A stretch of 63,024 bases of DNA from Candidatus Heimdallarchaeota archaeon (GTDB taxonomy: Archaea > Asgardarchaeota > Heimdallarchaeia > JABLTI01). Location: assembly GCA_019894765.1 (NCBI GenBank), contig JAGXNT010000052.1:1-63024 (forward strand). The letters run 5' to 3'. The notes under the pieces are model-generated. The model had not been told where the DNA came from. It saw only the letters and a program-made list of their open reading frames with translations, and did no database searches. Each line of letters starts with the position of its first letter. Within the stretch, counting starts at the first letter, position 1. A program made the position numbers and the translations under genes. This document shows positions 1 through 8,010 of this stretch, piece after piece.

Positions 1-578
1 ATGATTATAGCCCGTTTTTCTCTTTCAGCTTCAGCTTGCATAGCGAAAGCACGTTTCATTTCTGCAGGTAATTCAATTTCTTGAATCTTAATACCTTTGA
101 TATCTATACCCCATTCATTTGTTTCTTTGTCAACAATTTCTCGAATGTCAAGAGCAATATTATCTCGTTCAGTCAAAACTTGATCTAATTCCATTGTCCC
201 TATAGTGTCACGTAAAGCAGCTTGAGTGTATTGTCTCACAGCATACACATAATTCTCAATTTTAATGATTGCATCTTCTGGTCGTTCAACCTTGAAGTAA
301 ACCACTGTGTTCGCTAAAACAGGAATGTTGTCTCGAGTAATAACCTCTTGTCGAGGAATATCCTGAGTGATAATACGTAAGTCTACTTTCCTTCCAGTTT
401 CTAGGACTGGGAAGACATAAACTAATCCCGGACCTATTGTACGTTTGTATTTTCCTAATCTGAAAATAACTAAGCGTTCATATTCTAAGACTACTTTTAT
501 TCCTGCCAAGAAAACAAAGGCAATAAAGAATAAAACTAGCCCAGCACCAACTAATGTCCAAGTTAACCAAGTTTCCAT
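1..578 (-). CDS. SPFH/band-7 (stomatin-like) membrane protein, 3' end outside the window
   Basis: The readable part is about 192 residues. It starts METWLTW, followed by one hydrophobic segment (about residues 8-30), then a typical stomatin core with ERLVIFRLGKY, a GPGLVYVFP stretch and KVDLR, and ends inside a charged helix (EAEREKRA). Stomatin/prohibitin-family proteins are anchored on the cytoplasmic face, form large membrane rings and organise membrane domains or proteases. The ATG is preceded by a strong GAGGAG site and, further up, a TATA-like box, so the start is well supported. A neighbouring NfeD partner, common for this family, would lie outside the window and cannot be checked. Confidence 0.9.
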   Translation of the reverse strand, partial: METWLTWTLVGAGLVLFFIAFVFLAGIKVVLEYERLVIFRLGKYKRTIGPGLVYVFPVLETGRKVDLRIITQDIPRQEVITRDNIPVLANTVVYFKVERPEDAIIKIENYVYAVRQYTQAALRDTIGTMELDQVLTERDNIALDIREIVDKETNEWGIDIKGIKIQEIELPAEMKRAFAMQAEAEREKRAII

Positions 579-646
579 TTGGTTTCTCCTCTACAAAAAA
601 GAAATTTCCTCATTTTGATTTTCTAAGTTGTATTGACAATTCTAGG

Positions 647-660
647 TATTTAAATCAAAC
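647..660 (-). promoter_or_regulatory. BRE/TATA promoter of the SPFH gene
   Basis: Read on the minus strand this is GTTTGA followed by TTTAAATA. A box centred near 650 predicts a start of transcription near 624 and a leader of about 46 bases that would include the GAGGAG ribosome site at 586-591. Confidence 0.5.
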
Positions 661-752
661 TATTCCACTTTCATTTGAGAACCAATTATTCACAAGTTCA
701 AGTAAAGTTAAAGAAAGAGTAATTTTTAGAATTGTATAGGAGTATTAGTAAT

Positions 753-1139
753 ATGACAAAAAGAGTAGTAATAAAAACTGACAAAGCACCAAAAGCAGTA
801 GGTCCTTATTCTCAAGGAATCATCGCAGGAGATTTAATTTTTGTTTCTGGGCAAATACCATTTGACCCAATTGGTAACAAAATGATCGTAGGATCAATTA
901 AGGATCAAACTGAACAATCTTTAAAAAACGTAAAAGCTGTTATTGAAGCTGCTGGAGCAACATTAGAAGATGTTGTAAAATGCACTGTTTTTTTGAAAGA
1001 TATGAATGATTTCAAAGACATGAATGAAGTATATGCAACATTTTTCAAAGAAAATCCCCCAGCACGTGCAGCTGTTGAAGTAGCTCGTCTTCCATTAGAT
1101 GTTGGAGTAGAAATAGAAGCAATAGCTCTCAAGCAATAG
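753..1139 (+). CDS. ridA: RidA family (YjgF/UK114) enamine/imine deaminase
   Basis: This protein of 128 residues has the family length. RidA proteins are trimeric and hydrolyse reactive enamines/imines such as 2-aminoacrylate made by PLP enzymes. Visible signatures are KAVGPYSQG near the N-terminus, [10 protein letters not shown], and the C-terminal [22 protein letters not shown] block containing the active-site Arg. An in-frame TTG lies 21 bases upstream, but the ATG at 753 is preceded by TAGGAG at good spacing, so I chose it. The gene is followed by its own terminator-like hairpin and appears to be monocistronic. Confidence 0.95.
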   Translation: MTKRVVIKTDKAPKAVGPYSQGIIAGDLIFVSGQIPFDPIGNKMIVGSIKDQTEQSLKNVKAVIEAAGATLEDVVKCTVFLKDMNDFKDMNEVYATFFKENPPARAAVEVARLPLDVGVEIEAIALKQ

Positions 1140-1180
1140 ATTAGAAGTATCTGACTACTAATCTATACGTTTTTCTTTAT
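1136..1180 (+). terminator. Hairpin plus T-run after ridA
   Basis: A 9-bp perfect stem (1136-1144 with 1158-1166, ATAGATTAG and its complement) overlaps the ridA stop codon and is followed by a T-rich tract from about 1170. Confidence 0.55.
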
Positions 1181-1207
1181 TTGGTTTATAACAAGTAATT
1201 AATTGCT

Positions 1208-1222
1208 AAAGTGTTATATATA
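1208..1222 (+). promoter_or_regulatory. TATA promoter of the TerB-like gene
   Basis: AAAGTG followed by TTATATATA. Expected transcription start is near 1244, about 30 bases before the ATG at 1275. Confidence 0.45.
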
Positions 1223-1274
1223 TAGAAGAGAAAAAATAATAAAAAACCAATCAATGTATTGAATGGGAAGAAAA

Positions 1275-1589
1275 ATGGCGTTCAAAGAAAACTTCAAGCC
1301 TTTCCTCAGCAATCTGCTTGAAGCAATCATGAAACAGGCAATGAATGATGGAGTAATAACTCCTGAGGAGTCTCTTTTACTTTCCCAAATTGAAGTTGAT
1401 ATTAGATTGTTTGAGAAAGAAGTTGCGAAGTGCATAGAGGAAGAAGGTGGAATTCCAGAAGCATTAGGGAAGGATTGTTTCAAAGAACGCCTAATCTCCA
1501 GTATAAAACAACTAGCCCTAGAAGATGGCGTTATATCAAAAGACGAAGAAGCCATTCTAGCAAAACTAGAAGAATATTTTTCTGAGTAA
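1275..1589 (+). CDS. Small TerB-like helical protein
   Basis: This protein of 104 residues (108 if the earlier ATG at 1263 is used) has two similar halves, each with an acidic-Gly motif: MNDGVITPEES and LEDGVISKDEE. Such DG-V/I-(S/T)-xx-E loops inside helical pairs are typical of TerB/DjlA-like domains, which are thought to bind metal or act as adaptors near membranes. There is no signal peptide or membrane segment. The gene has its own TATA box and stands alone between ridA and the ribbon-helix-helix gene. The family assignment is an inference from pattern only. Confidence 0.6.
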   Translation: MAFKENFKPFLSNLLEAIMKQAMNDGVITPEESLLLSQIEVDIRLFEKEVAKCIEEEGGIPEALGKDCFKERLISSIKQLALEDGVISKDEEAILAKLEEYFSE

Positions 1590-1798
1590 AGCACTCAATA
1601 TTCACTGAAAATAGGGTAATACCGGAGTAGTACTCTAGCATTACTTTTCTTTTTAAAAGAGATATTACTATCAATCATATCTAGAGATTGCCCACGGGAT
1701 ATGTACAAAAACATACTCTCCGGAAAACGAAGGTAGCAAACCGGTGCGCGTGGATCATAACCAGGGTCTTCTCTTGTGTCGAGGTGTAAAAAGAATTG

Positions 1799-1945
1799 AT
1801 GAGATTACTAACAGTACACGTCCCCGAGGGCTTCCTTGATGGACTAGAAGAATTAGTCAGACAAAAACGATACCCAAACAAGAGTGAAATTATTAGGGTA
1901 GCAATTCGCGATTTATTGCGAGATGAATTGTGGGCAGCAGATTAA
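1799..1945 (+). CDS. Ribbon-helix-helix (CopG/Arc-type) DNA-binding protein
   Basis: A 48-residue protein: a short N-terminal strand (MRLLTVHVPEG), helix 1, a turn with RYPNKSE, and helix 2 (IIRVAIRDLLRDELW). The strand plus 'NxSExIRxAIRxLL' pattern is diagnostic of ribbon-helix-helix dimers, which place the strand in the DNA major groove. Such small regulators are very common in archaea, and one group (CdrS) controls cell-division genes; whether this one belongs there cannot be told from the sequence. A stop codon at 1787 limits the upstream end; TTG at 1796 is an alternative start. GAGGTG at 1781-1786 serves as ribosome site. Confidence 0.85.
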   Translation: MRLLTVHVPEGFLDGLEELVRQKRYPNKSEIIRVAIRDLLRDELWAAD

Positions 1946-1965
1946 ACAAACGTAATAGTTCTGTC

Positions 1966-2045
1966 CCTTTGTTCGTGGAGGACAAAGGTGAGCGGTGAAC
2001 GCATAGATGAAGGGTCAACCAATAGACCTTTCATCTTTAATTCCT
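1966..2045 (+). other. Two stem-loops and T-tract between the regulator gene and ahcY
   Basis: Stem 1: CCTTTGT (1966-1972) pairs with ACAAAGG (1982-1988). Stem 2: 12 pairs with one G-U, 2005-2016 with 2025-2036, followed by a T-rich run from 2037. Stem 2 looks like a terminator of the upstream gene; stem 1 could be part of the same 3' structure or a leader element of ahcY. Confidence 0.45.
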
Positions 2046-2111
2046 TTTTTTTCTTTTAATTTTCTAAAAATTCTTAAAGCAATAGTCTATTTTTCTAGTA
2101 CGTGATAGATT

Positions 2112-3410
2112 ATGAGTAAAGTAAAAGACCTAAAATTAGCGGATGAAGGGATGAAGGAACTAGAATGGGCAGAAAAAAATATGCCTATCTTAACTACCAT
2201 TCAGAAAAGATTCGAAAAAGAACAACCATTGAAAGGTAAGAAAGTGAGTCTTGCTCTTCACTTGGAAAAGAAAACTGGACAACTAATCAGAACACTACGA
2301 ACCGGGGGAGCAACCGTAAGAGTGGCTAGTTGCAATCCATTAACAACTGATGATCGAGTCGCAGCTGCCCTCACAAAATTTGATGGTATAGAAGTTTTTG
2401 CTTGGGCAAATCAAAGTACAGAGGATTATTATGCGAATTTGAATAGCGTACTTGATTCAAAACCAAATCTGTTAATTGATGATGGAGCTGACTTAATTAA
2501 TATTATACATTTCAAGAGACCGGAATTAATTCCAAATGTTGTTGGTGCTAGTGAAGAAACTACCACAGGCATTATCAGGTTAAAAGCAATGGAGAAGGAA
2601 GGAGCCCTTAAATTCCCAATAATCAATGCGAATGGTGCTTATTCCAAGCATTTGTTTGATAATCGCTATGGAACTGGCCAGTCAGCACTAAATGCAATTA
2701 TGACGATCACTAATAATTTGGTCGCAGGCAAAAATGTTGTTATTGTTGGTTACGGCTGGTGTGGAAGAGGATTAGCAATCAGGGCAAGAGGTATGGGGGC
2801 GAGAACAATTGTTGTCGAAGCTGGAGATAGAATGCCTTATGCAGAAGAAACAGAACCATCAGGTTGGCATAAGGGATTAGAAGCTTTGTACGAAGGGTTC
2901 GAAGTTATGAGCATGGATGAAGCTGCTCCTGTAGGAGATTTATTCATCACAGCAACTGGTGATAAGAAAGTAATTGACGTTAAACATATGAAACAAATGA
3001 AAAACGGAGCAATGCTCGCAAACGCAGGGCATTTTGATTTGGAAATAGATATCCCAGGTCTCGAAAAAATCACCAAAGAAATAAAGGAAATAAATTCAAA
3101 TTGTGAAGAATACATCCTAAAGGAAGGCAATAGCCTCTATCTCCTGTCAAAAGGACGTTTAGTGAACTTAGCCAGACCAGCAGGACAAGGACATCCTCTC
3201 GAGATAATGGATGGCTCATTTGCAATTCAAGCGTTAGCTCTCGAGTATCTAGCACAAAACGAAGGTATACTCGATAACAAGGTAATTAATATTCCACCTG
3301 AATTAGATGATTATGTCGCAAGAATGGCACTAGAATCACATAAAATACAATTACAACCATTAACGGATGAACAAAGAGAATACTTGACAGGATTCAAAGA
3401 AGGCACATAG
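2112..3410 (+). CDS. ahcY: S-adenosylhomocysteine hydrolase
   Basis: Predicted reaction: S-adenosylhomocysteine to adenosine plus homocysteine, with bound NAD, in the cytoplasm; it clears the product inhibitor of methyltransferases. Of 432 residues, the substrate domain contains EETTTGIIRL and NRYGTGQSAL, the Rossmann part has VIVGYGWCGRG, and the cofactor-capping NAGHFDLEID and MDGSFAIQAL motifs follow. The long C-terminal Lys/Tyr tail of bacterial and animal enzymes is absent, as in other archaeal members. The Methanocaldococcus homologue prefers S-inosylhomocysteine, so the substrate preference should be left open. The gene converges on rfcS with a shared hairpin between them. Confidence 0.95.
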   Translation: MSKVKDLKLADEGMKELEWAEKNMPILTTIQKRFEKEQPLKGKKVSLALHLEKKTGQLIRTLRTGGATVRVASCNPLTTDDRVAAALTKFDGIEVFAWANQSTEDYYANLNSVLDSKPNLLIDDGADLINIIHFKRPELIPNVVGASEETTTGIIRLKAMEKEGALKFPIINANGAYSKHLFDNRYGTGQSALNAIMTITNNLVAGKNVVIVGYGWCGRGLAIRARGMGARTIVVEAGDRMPYAEETEPSGWHKGLEALYEGFEVMSMDEAAPVGDLFITATGDKKVIDVKHMKQMKNGAMLANAGHFDLEIDIPGLEKITKEIKEINSNCEEYILKEGNSLYLLSKGRLVNLARPAGQGHPLEIMDGSFAIQALALEYLAQNEGILDNKVINIPPELDDYVARMALESHKIQLQPLTDEQREYLTGFKEGT

Positions 3411-3436
3411 GAGGTATTTCTTAATACCTCAAATTT
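3411..3436 (+). terminator. Terminator hairpin between ahcY and rfcS
   Basis: GAGGTATT (3411-3418) pairs perfectly with AATACCTC (3423-3430) around a 4-base loop and is followed by AAATTTTTATTTTT. It begins directly after the ahcY stop codon and may serve both converging genes. Confidence 0.65.
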
Positions 3437-4423
3437 TTATTTTTCATTTAATTTTAAACCAACAAGATGTGCGAGAAGGGCTGTTAATTGGATTTCAGGG
3501 TTAGAACCTTCTGTGAGTCTGAAATCAATTTCTCCGATCATTTTGATCATTTCAACTTTCGTTTTATCGTCTATATCGGTCATGACTATTGATTCTCGGT
3601 GAATCTGTTTAATGACATCTTGAGCTGCAAGTCCTTGTTTAATGAGTAATTCTAAGAGTAATTTTCGTGAATCATTAAAAGCACCAGTAGTAGCCAGTTT
3701 GATCATTTTACGGATTTCAATAGGTTGAGCTTTCCCAGTAGCATTGTAAATCTCTTCCTCAGTAATCTCTTTACCAAGAATGGCAGAAGATTGGAGAACA
3801 TTAGTTCCTCTCCTTAGATCTCCCTCAGACACATAAATAATTGCATCAATGCCTTCAGGTGTAATGGAAATATTTTCTTTTTTAATGATATTTTGAAGAT
3901 ACTTCTTTGTGTCTTTCTCATTGAGGGGGGCAAAGCGGAAGAGAGCACAACGAGATTGAATAGGTTCAATTATTCTAGAACTATAATTACAAATGAGAAT
4001 GAAACGACAAGTAGCGCTATACTTCTCCATAGTGCGTCGAAGAGCATGTTGAGCATCATTAGTCATGGAGTCGGCTTCATCCAAAATAATAACCCTAAAA
4101 GGAGCATTAATAGCCATAAGATGAGCAAAGTTCTTGATACGTTCCCTAACAACATTAATACCACGTTCGTCGGAAGCGTTTAATTCTAAGTAAGGAAAAT
4201 TAGTTTGAAGTTGATCTTCTTTACGACCAAAAACATCGAAATCCCCAAGAAGCTCGTTAATAAGAACAAGCGCAGCTGTAGTTTTGCCAGTTCCAGGCGG
4301 ACCTGCAAATAATAAATGAGGCATAGTTCCAGCTTCAATAAAACCTTTTAATCGATTCTTAATCTCGTCTTGATTGATGATGTCTTTCAAAAGTTTAGGT
4401 CGATATTTTTCTGCCCAGAGCAT
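3437..4423 (-). CDS. rfcS: Replication factor C small subunit (clamp loader)
   Basis: This AAA+ ATPase of 328 residues loads the PCNA sliding clamp together with the large subunit. It opens with MLWAEKYRP, has Walker A GPPGTGKTT, Walker B ILDEAD, the sensor/arginine-finger segment NYSSRIIEPIQSRC (SRC motif) and the C-terminal collar helices. The open frame reaches a further 13 codons upstream, but the ATG at 4423 has GGAAGG eight bases before it and matches the family N-terminus. The large subunit gene is not in the window. It lies head-on to ahcY and downstream of the TFB gene on the same strand, separated from it by a strong terminator hairpin. Confidence 0.96.
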   Translation of the reverse strand: MLWAEKYRPKLLKDIINQDEIKNRLKGFIEAGTMPHLLFAGPPGTGKTTAALVLINELLGDFDVFGRKEDQLQTNFPYLELNASDERGINVVRERIKNFAHLMAINAPFRVIILDEADSMTNDAQHALRRTMEKYSATCRFILICNYSSRIIEPIQSRCALFRFAPLNEKDTKKYLQNIIKKENISITPEGIDAIIYVSEGDLRRGTNVLQSSAILGKEITEEEIYNATGKAQPIEIRKMIKLATTGAFNDSRKLLLELLIKQGLAAQDVIKQIHRESIVMTDIDDKTKVEMIKMIGEIDFRLTEGSNPEIQLTALLAHLVGLKLNEK

Positions 4424-4460
4424 ACCTGTATAACCTTCCAAGTAAATTTGTATATATCGC

Positions 4461-4474
4461 ACATGATATCATGT
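4461..4474. promoter_or_regulatory. Perfect palindrome in the rfcS promoter region
   Basis: ACATGATATCATGT is a perfect 14-base palindrome. It sits between a TATA-like stretch (about 4477-4486 on the minus strand) and the rfcS start, close to where transcription should begin, a suitable place for a dimeric repressor. Confidence 0.35.
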
Positions 4475-4570
4475 TAACTTTTTATAATTTGCTATTACCT
4501 TTATCAAGTAGCAAAATATCGTACTATAACTAATCAGCATTCCTTTTTAAACATATTATGTTCAAAGAAA

Positions 4571-4620
4571 TCAAAAAAAGAGATGACAGAAGTGATGGTG
4601 GGTGATCTTGCACCATCACT
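4571..4620 (-). terminator. Terminator of the TFB gene
   Basis: A perfect 10-bp stem, AGTGATGGTG (4591-4600) with CACCATCACT (4611-4620). On the minus strand the hairpin is followed by a run of seven T near 4573-4579. It lies 42 bases past the TFB stop. Confidence 0.6.
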
Positions 4621-4661
4621 CCAATATCCGTATATGAGTTGTAAAAGAAGGTTTGAGACCC

Positions 4662-5654
4662 TTAGAATTTCTTGTAGGGATCCCTGACATATACTGGTGT
4701 CGCAGCAGCCCCTCTTTTTACAGTAACTTGACCAATTTCTAATGCTTTAACCAATTCCTTGAATCTATTTCGCAAGGTTACAGGTGTGGTTTTAGCCGCT
4801 TCAGCAACTTGTTGCTGGGTTCTTCTTTCTCCAGTCTGAATGCCTGCAATGTAAATGACTGCAGCAGCTATGGACATAGGATTCTTCCCTACATCGAGTT
4901 TGAATTCTCGAACAGTCAAGAGAATCTCGATTGCTCGATTTTGTGTGTGCATGGTTATGTTTAACTCAGATCCTAATCTTGAAACTAATTGAGCTGGATC
5001 GATTGGAGTTGGTTTTATCCCTAACTCAACAATGTAGACTCGTACACATCTAGCTAATTCTTTTCGATCCACTTTTCCAGTGGTGCATATGTCTTTGAGT
5101 GTTTTCGGAACGTTATGTGTTCTACATGCAATATAAATAGCGGAAGCCGTCATGGAATCTATACTTCTGCCTCGAATGAGCTTTGCTTTTAAGGCCCTTC
5201 GATAATAAATTGCTGCTGATTCAGTAATATCTTCAGATATTCCTAATTGACTGGCTATTCTTTTTAATTCAAAGATGGCGTCTCTTAAGTTTCTTGCTTC
5301 TGATCTTCCTGTGCGTCTGTTTAACCATCTTAGCCTATTCATTCTTGCAATTGTGGATGGACTTAAATTCTTTCCAGTTATGTCTTTATAACCGGCTCCA
5401 ATTTGTGTTCTTAATCCCTTATCAATTTTCAAATTTGAGGTTGGAGCACCAACTCTTTCTCGAGCGTCTTGTTCACTTTTTGTGAAGGCTCTCCATTCAG
5501 GACCTGAGCTAATAATGACTTCTTGAACCGCACCACAACTAGTGCATATCCTCTCACCACGCGATGTGTCATTTATTAAAGCGTCAGAACCGCAGACTTT
5601 ACAATTATTTTGAGAGTCGTCTTGCTCTTCCCTTACTTCTGTTTTGTTCAACAA
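4662..5654 (-). CDS. tfb: Transcription factor B (TFIIB homologue)
   Basis: TFB (330 residues) bridges TBP-bound promoter DNA and RNA polymerase. The N-terminus carries the zinc ribbon (CKVCG then CTSCG), followed by the B-reader/linker region around EWRAF and two cyclin-like repeats: the first includes AAIYYRRAL and IYIACRTHNVPKTLKDIC, the second AAAVIYIAG and QVAEAAKTTPVTLRNRFKELV. The length is slightly above the archaeal usual (about 300-320). The start is a TTG preceded by GGTG at nine bases. The gene has an excellent BRE/TATA promoter and a leader of roughly 90 bases with a hairpin, which suggests regulated expression. Confidence 0.97.
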   Translation of the reverse strand: MLNKTEVREEQDDSQNNCKVCGSDALINDTSRGERICTSCGAVQEVIISSGPEWRAFTKSEQDARERVGAPTSNLKIDKGLRTQIGAGYKDITGKNLSPSTIARMNRLRWLNRRTGRSEARNLRDAIFELKRIASQLGISEDITESAAIYYRRALKAKLIRGRSIDSMTASAIYIACRTHNVPKTLKDICTTGKVDRKELARCVRVYIVELGIKPTPIDPAQLVSRLGSELNITMHTQNRAIEILLTVREFKLDVGKNPMSIAAAVIYIAGIQTGERRTQQQVAEAAKTTPVTLRNRFKELVKALEIGQVTVKRGAAATPVYVRDPYKKF

Positions 5655-5707
5655 TTTTTATTACACCAAATATTCTTTTTATTAGTACTACTACAAGGAT
5701 AAGTTCA

Positions 5708-5732
5708 TACTCTCTTTCTCGGTATGAGAGTA
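5708..5732 (-). other. Hairpin in the TFB leader
   Basis: TACTCTC (5708-5714) pairs perfectly with GAGAGTA (5726-5732) around an 11-base loop. It lies inside the predicted transcribed leader, between the transcription start and the TTG at 5654. Confidence 0.35.
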
Positions 5733-5765
5733 GGACTACCTTGGTGGTATATCTCTCTATCTAAA

Positions 5766-5780
5766 TATATAAACCTTTCG
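5766..5780 (-). promoter_or_regulatory. BRE/TATA promoter of the TFB gene
   Basis: On the minus strand CGAAAGG is followed by TTTATATA (5773 to 5766), a near-consensus archaeal BRE plus TATA box. The expected transcription start is near 5743. Confidence 0.7.
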
Positions 5781-5945
5781 CCCAATTTTTCAAGCAAAGT
5801 ATTCCCCCTAATAGTACCCTATACTAGTACAATATAATGAAGAAACAAGAATATTTATTCTACTACAAGTTTGAAAATAGACCTACTGTCACCATATAGG
5901 AAAAACAAGAGAAAATAAAGAAATAAGAAAGAGAAAAAAGGAGAA

Positions 5946-6371
5946 TTAGTGTTTCACATCGAAATCTGGGCTGACATTACCACGGCATTTGCCATAGAAG
6001 AAATCTTTAGCACACCATGTGGCTTGGCCACCAACAAATGCAAAATTAATTTCACCTGAATCATAAATAATTCTATCATTTATCTCTACAACGATCTTAT
6101 TCAGAACCCATTTATCAGCATGAATACTGCGTTCTTTCTTAAGACAGAAATACTGGAACCAGTCTGATGTCAAACCTTCAGGAATATCCAAATCGAATTC
6201 ATCAGTTCGACCTTTTTCAAAATCATCACAGAATGGATGATCTAAATCCCAAGTGTGCTCACCAATGTATAACTTAATTGGATCATCGGTACCGCTTCCA
6301 CGTTTATTGTCAGTAGTAACAGTCACTTTCATCTTATGTATTATTTCACACATATCATCGTCTTCAGACAT
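5946..6371 (-). CDS. Single-domain PLAT/LH2-like protein
   Basis: The 141-residue protein reads as a stand-alone PLAT (lipoxygenase homology 2) beta-sandwich. The opening VTVTTDNKRGSGTDDPIKLYIGE-type segment, the acidic FEKGRTDEFDL strand and the closing DKWVLNKIVVEIND strand match the family order. In eukaryotes PLAT domains attach lipoxygenases, lipases and polycystins to membranes or proteins, often with calcium. Four Cys residues occur; no signal peptide is visible, so it is probably cytoplasmic. A strong GGAGG site precedes the ATG and a TATA-like AATTATATAG lies near 6424-6432. It stands alone between TFB and the dehydrogenase. Function is unknown. Confidence 0.75.
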   Translation of the reverse strand: MSEDDDMCEIIHKMKVTVTTDNKRGSGTDDPIKLYIGEHTWDLDHPFCDDFEKGRTDEFDLDIPEGLTSDWFQYFCLKKERSIHADKWVLNKIVVEINDRIIYDSGEINFAFVGGQATWCAKDFFYGKCRGNVSPDFDVKH

Positions 6372-6534
6372 TATGCTTTTCCTCCAATTTTTAGAAATTC
6401 ACTAATATTTTCTTTTAATTACTCTATATAATTCTTCTTACTAAAATTTGTTAGTTTATTTTCTTTACTAAATTAGGTTTTTTATTATACTTTCATGAAA
6501 TTCATCATAAAAAAATAAAAAGAATTGGTTGGAA

Positions 6535-7893
6535 TTAACCTGTCGGTTTTCCAACACCATAAGCAGTGAAACCTTTCTTTCGGAATTCTTTCAATTTTAT
6601 GACGTCTCGTCCATCAATAATTATTGGTGTTTTCATTACACCTTTGAGCCAGTCAGCTTTCAAATCAAAATATTCTTTGTGCTTAACAAAAATTACAACT
6701 ATGTCAGCGTCCTTAACAGTTTCTTCAAGGTCCTTGGAAACTGTGTAAGGAAATTCTCTTTGACGAACGAATGGATCATGAATCGCCCATTTTACACCTT
6801 CTTTCTCAAGAAGCTCAATATAAGTTTCAGTAGGTGAATTCCTTGTATCTTCTGAATTTTCAATAAACGATGCACCTAAAACAGCAACTTTTGCTTTAGC
6901 AAAATCAATGCCAGCATCCTTGGCTCCCTTTTTAGCAAGATTAATCATATGTGAAGGCATCATTTCATTTCGCATTCTAGACTTAACTATTACATCAAAA
7001 GGTACGTCTGTTTTCCCATAAGTATCCACACCATATTTCAAAAGCCAAGGATCTTTTGGTAAACAATGACCACCAACACCAGCGCCAGGTAAATGCAAAT
7101 CACGATAGGCATTGGAATTAAATGGAAGGCTATTAACACACTTACGAACTTCATTGAAGTTGACATCAAGTGATTCGCAAGCGAGAGCAACCTCATTAGC
7201 AAATGCGATCTGAACATCTCGATAGGTGTTTTCTACCACTTTAGCAACTTCAGCTGTAGTTGCTGAAACAGGTATTAATTCCTCATTCACAATATGCTTG
7301 TATAACCATAAGCCTTTCTTAGTGCATTCTTTTGTAATGCCACCGATAATTCGAGGGTAGTTAACTATATTGTTTATCAATCTACCAACCATGACACGTT
7401 CATAAGCAAAGACTAAGAAGAAATCTTTACCAACTTTCATGCCAGAATTTTCTTCTAAAATAGGTTTTACAATAAATTCAGTAGTTCCAGGAGCTACAGT
7501 GGATTCAACAGCAACAACAGCTCCCTTTTTCATTTTCTTACCAACAGTAGCGGAAACTTCTCGAAGGGATCGATACAAAGGTTCATGGGTATCTTTCTCA
7601 GTCGGAGTTTGTACATCGATAAGAATGAAATCCATATCCTTCAAAACATCCGTATCATCGGTTACACGGAAAGTCTTTTTTTCCAATACAACACGCTTTA
7701 TTAGTTCAGGTAAATCTGGTTCATTTAAGATTGGACACTCGCCTTTATTTAAAGCATCAATCTTCCAAGCAGAACGCTCGGACCGTCTTTGAATACCAAT
7801 AACATCAAAACCATCCTCATCAGCAAATAACGCTGCTGCAGGAATGCCAACATATCCCATTCCAATTACAGCGACTTTTGTTTTGTCAGCCAA
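6535..7893 (-). CDS. Nucleotide-sugar dehydrogenase (WecC/UDP-glucose 6-dehydrogenase family)
   Basis: Such enzymes oxidise the C6 (or equivalent) hydroxyl of a UDP-sugar to a carboxylate with two NAD. The 452-residue protein has the NAD motif VIGMGYVG at the N-terminus, the central helical domain with CESLDVNFNEVRKCVN, the catalytic thiol in GGHCLPKDP, and a C-terminal Rossmann domain with VAVLGASFIENSEDTRNSPT. UDP-ManNAc or UDP-GlcNAc dehydrogenase are the likeliest activities, supplying uronic-type sugars for surface glycans. The N-terminal motif is followed by an unusual IQRRSER instead of the common acidic residue that binds NAD ribose, so the cofactor preference may differ. The start is TTG. 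Confidence 0.88.
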   Translation of the reverse strand: MADKTKVAVIGMGYVGIPAAALFADEDGFDVIGIQRRSERSAWKIDALNKGECPILNEPDLPELIKRVVLEKKTFRVTDDTDVLKDMDFILIDVQTPTEKDTHEPLYRSLREVSATVGKKMKKGAVVAVESTVAPGTTEFIVKPILEENSGMKVGKDFFLVFAYERVMVGRLINNIVNYPRIIGGITKECTKKGLWLYKHIVNEELIPVSATTAEVAKVVENTYRDVQIAFANEVALACESLDVNFNEVRKCVNSLPFNSNAYRDLHLPGAGVGGHCLPKDPWLLKYGVDTYGKTDVPFDVIVKSRMRNEMMPSHMINLAKKGAKDAGIDFAKAKVAVLGASFIENSEDTRNSPTETYIELLEKEGVKWAIHDPFVRQREFPYTVSKDLEETVKDADIVVIFVKHKEYFDLKADWLKGVMKTPIIIDGRDVIKLKEFRKKGFTAYGVGKPTG

Positions 7894-8010
7894 TAGATAC
7901 CAACTCGTATGTAATTTTATTTGAATAAACTAGGAATATTGAAAATTTCTCCAAAAATATCTCTTACTCTTTCAAAAAAAGTGTTGTTTATTACTTTTTC
8001 TTTCAGTTTC

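Noticed and set aside
554..739. 61-residue plus-strand ORF between the SPFH and ridA genes
   Set aside because: Overlaps the SPFH start region and its promoter, with no conserved pattern or ribosome site.
1681..1881. 66-residue minus-strand ORF over the ribbon-helix-helix gene
   Set aside because: The plus-strand protein has a clear family pattern; this is its shadow.
2836..2846. TTCGAA-like T-loop text inside ahcY as a possible tRNA
   Set aside because: No acceptor or anticodon stems around it; it is coding text. Only one tRNA gene was found.
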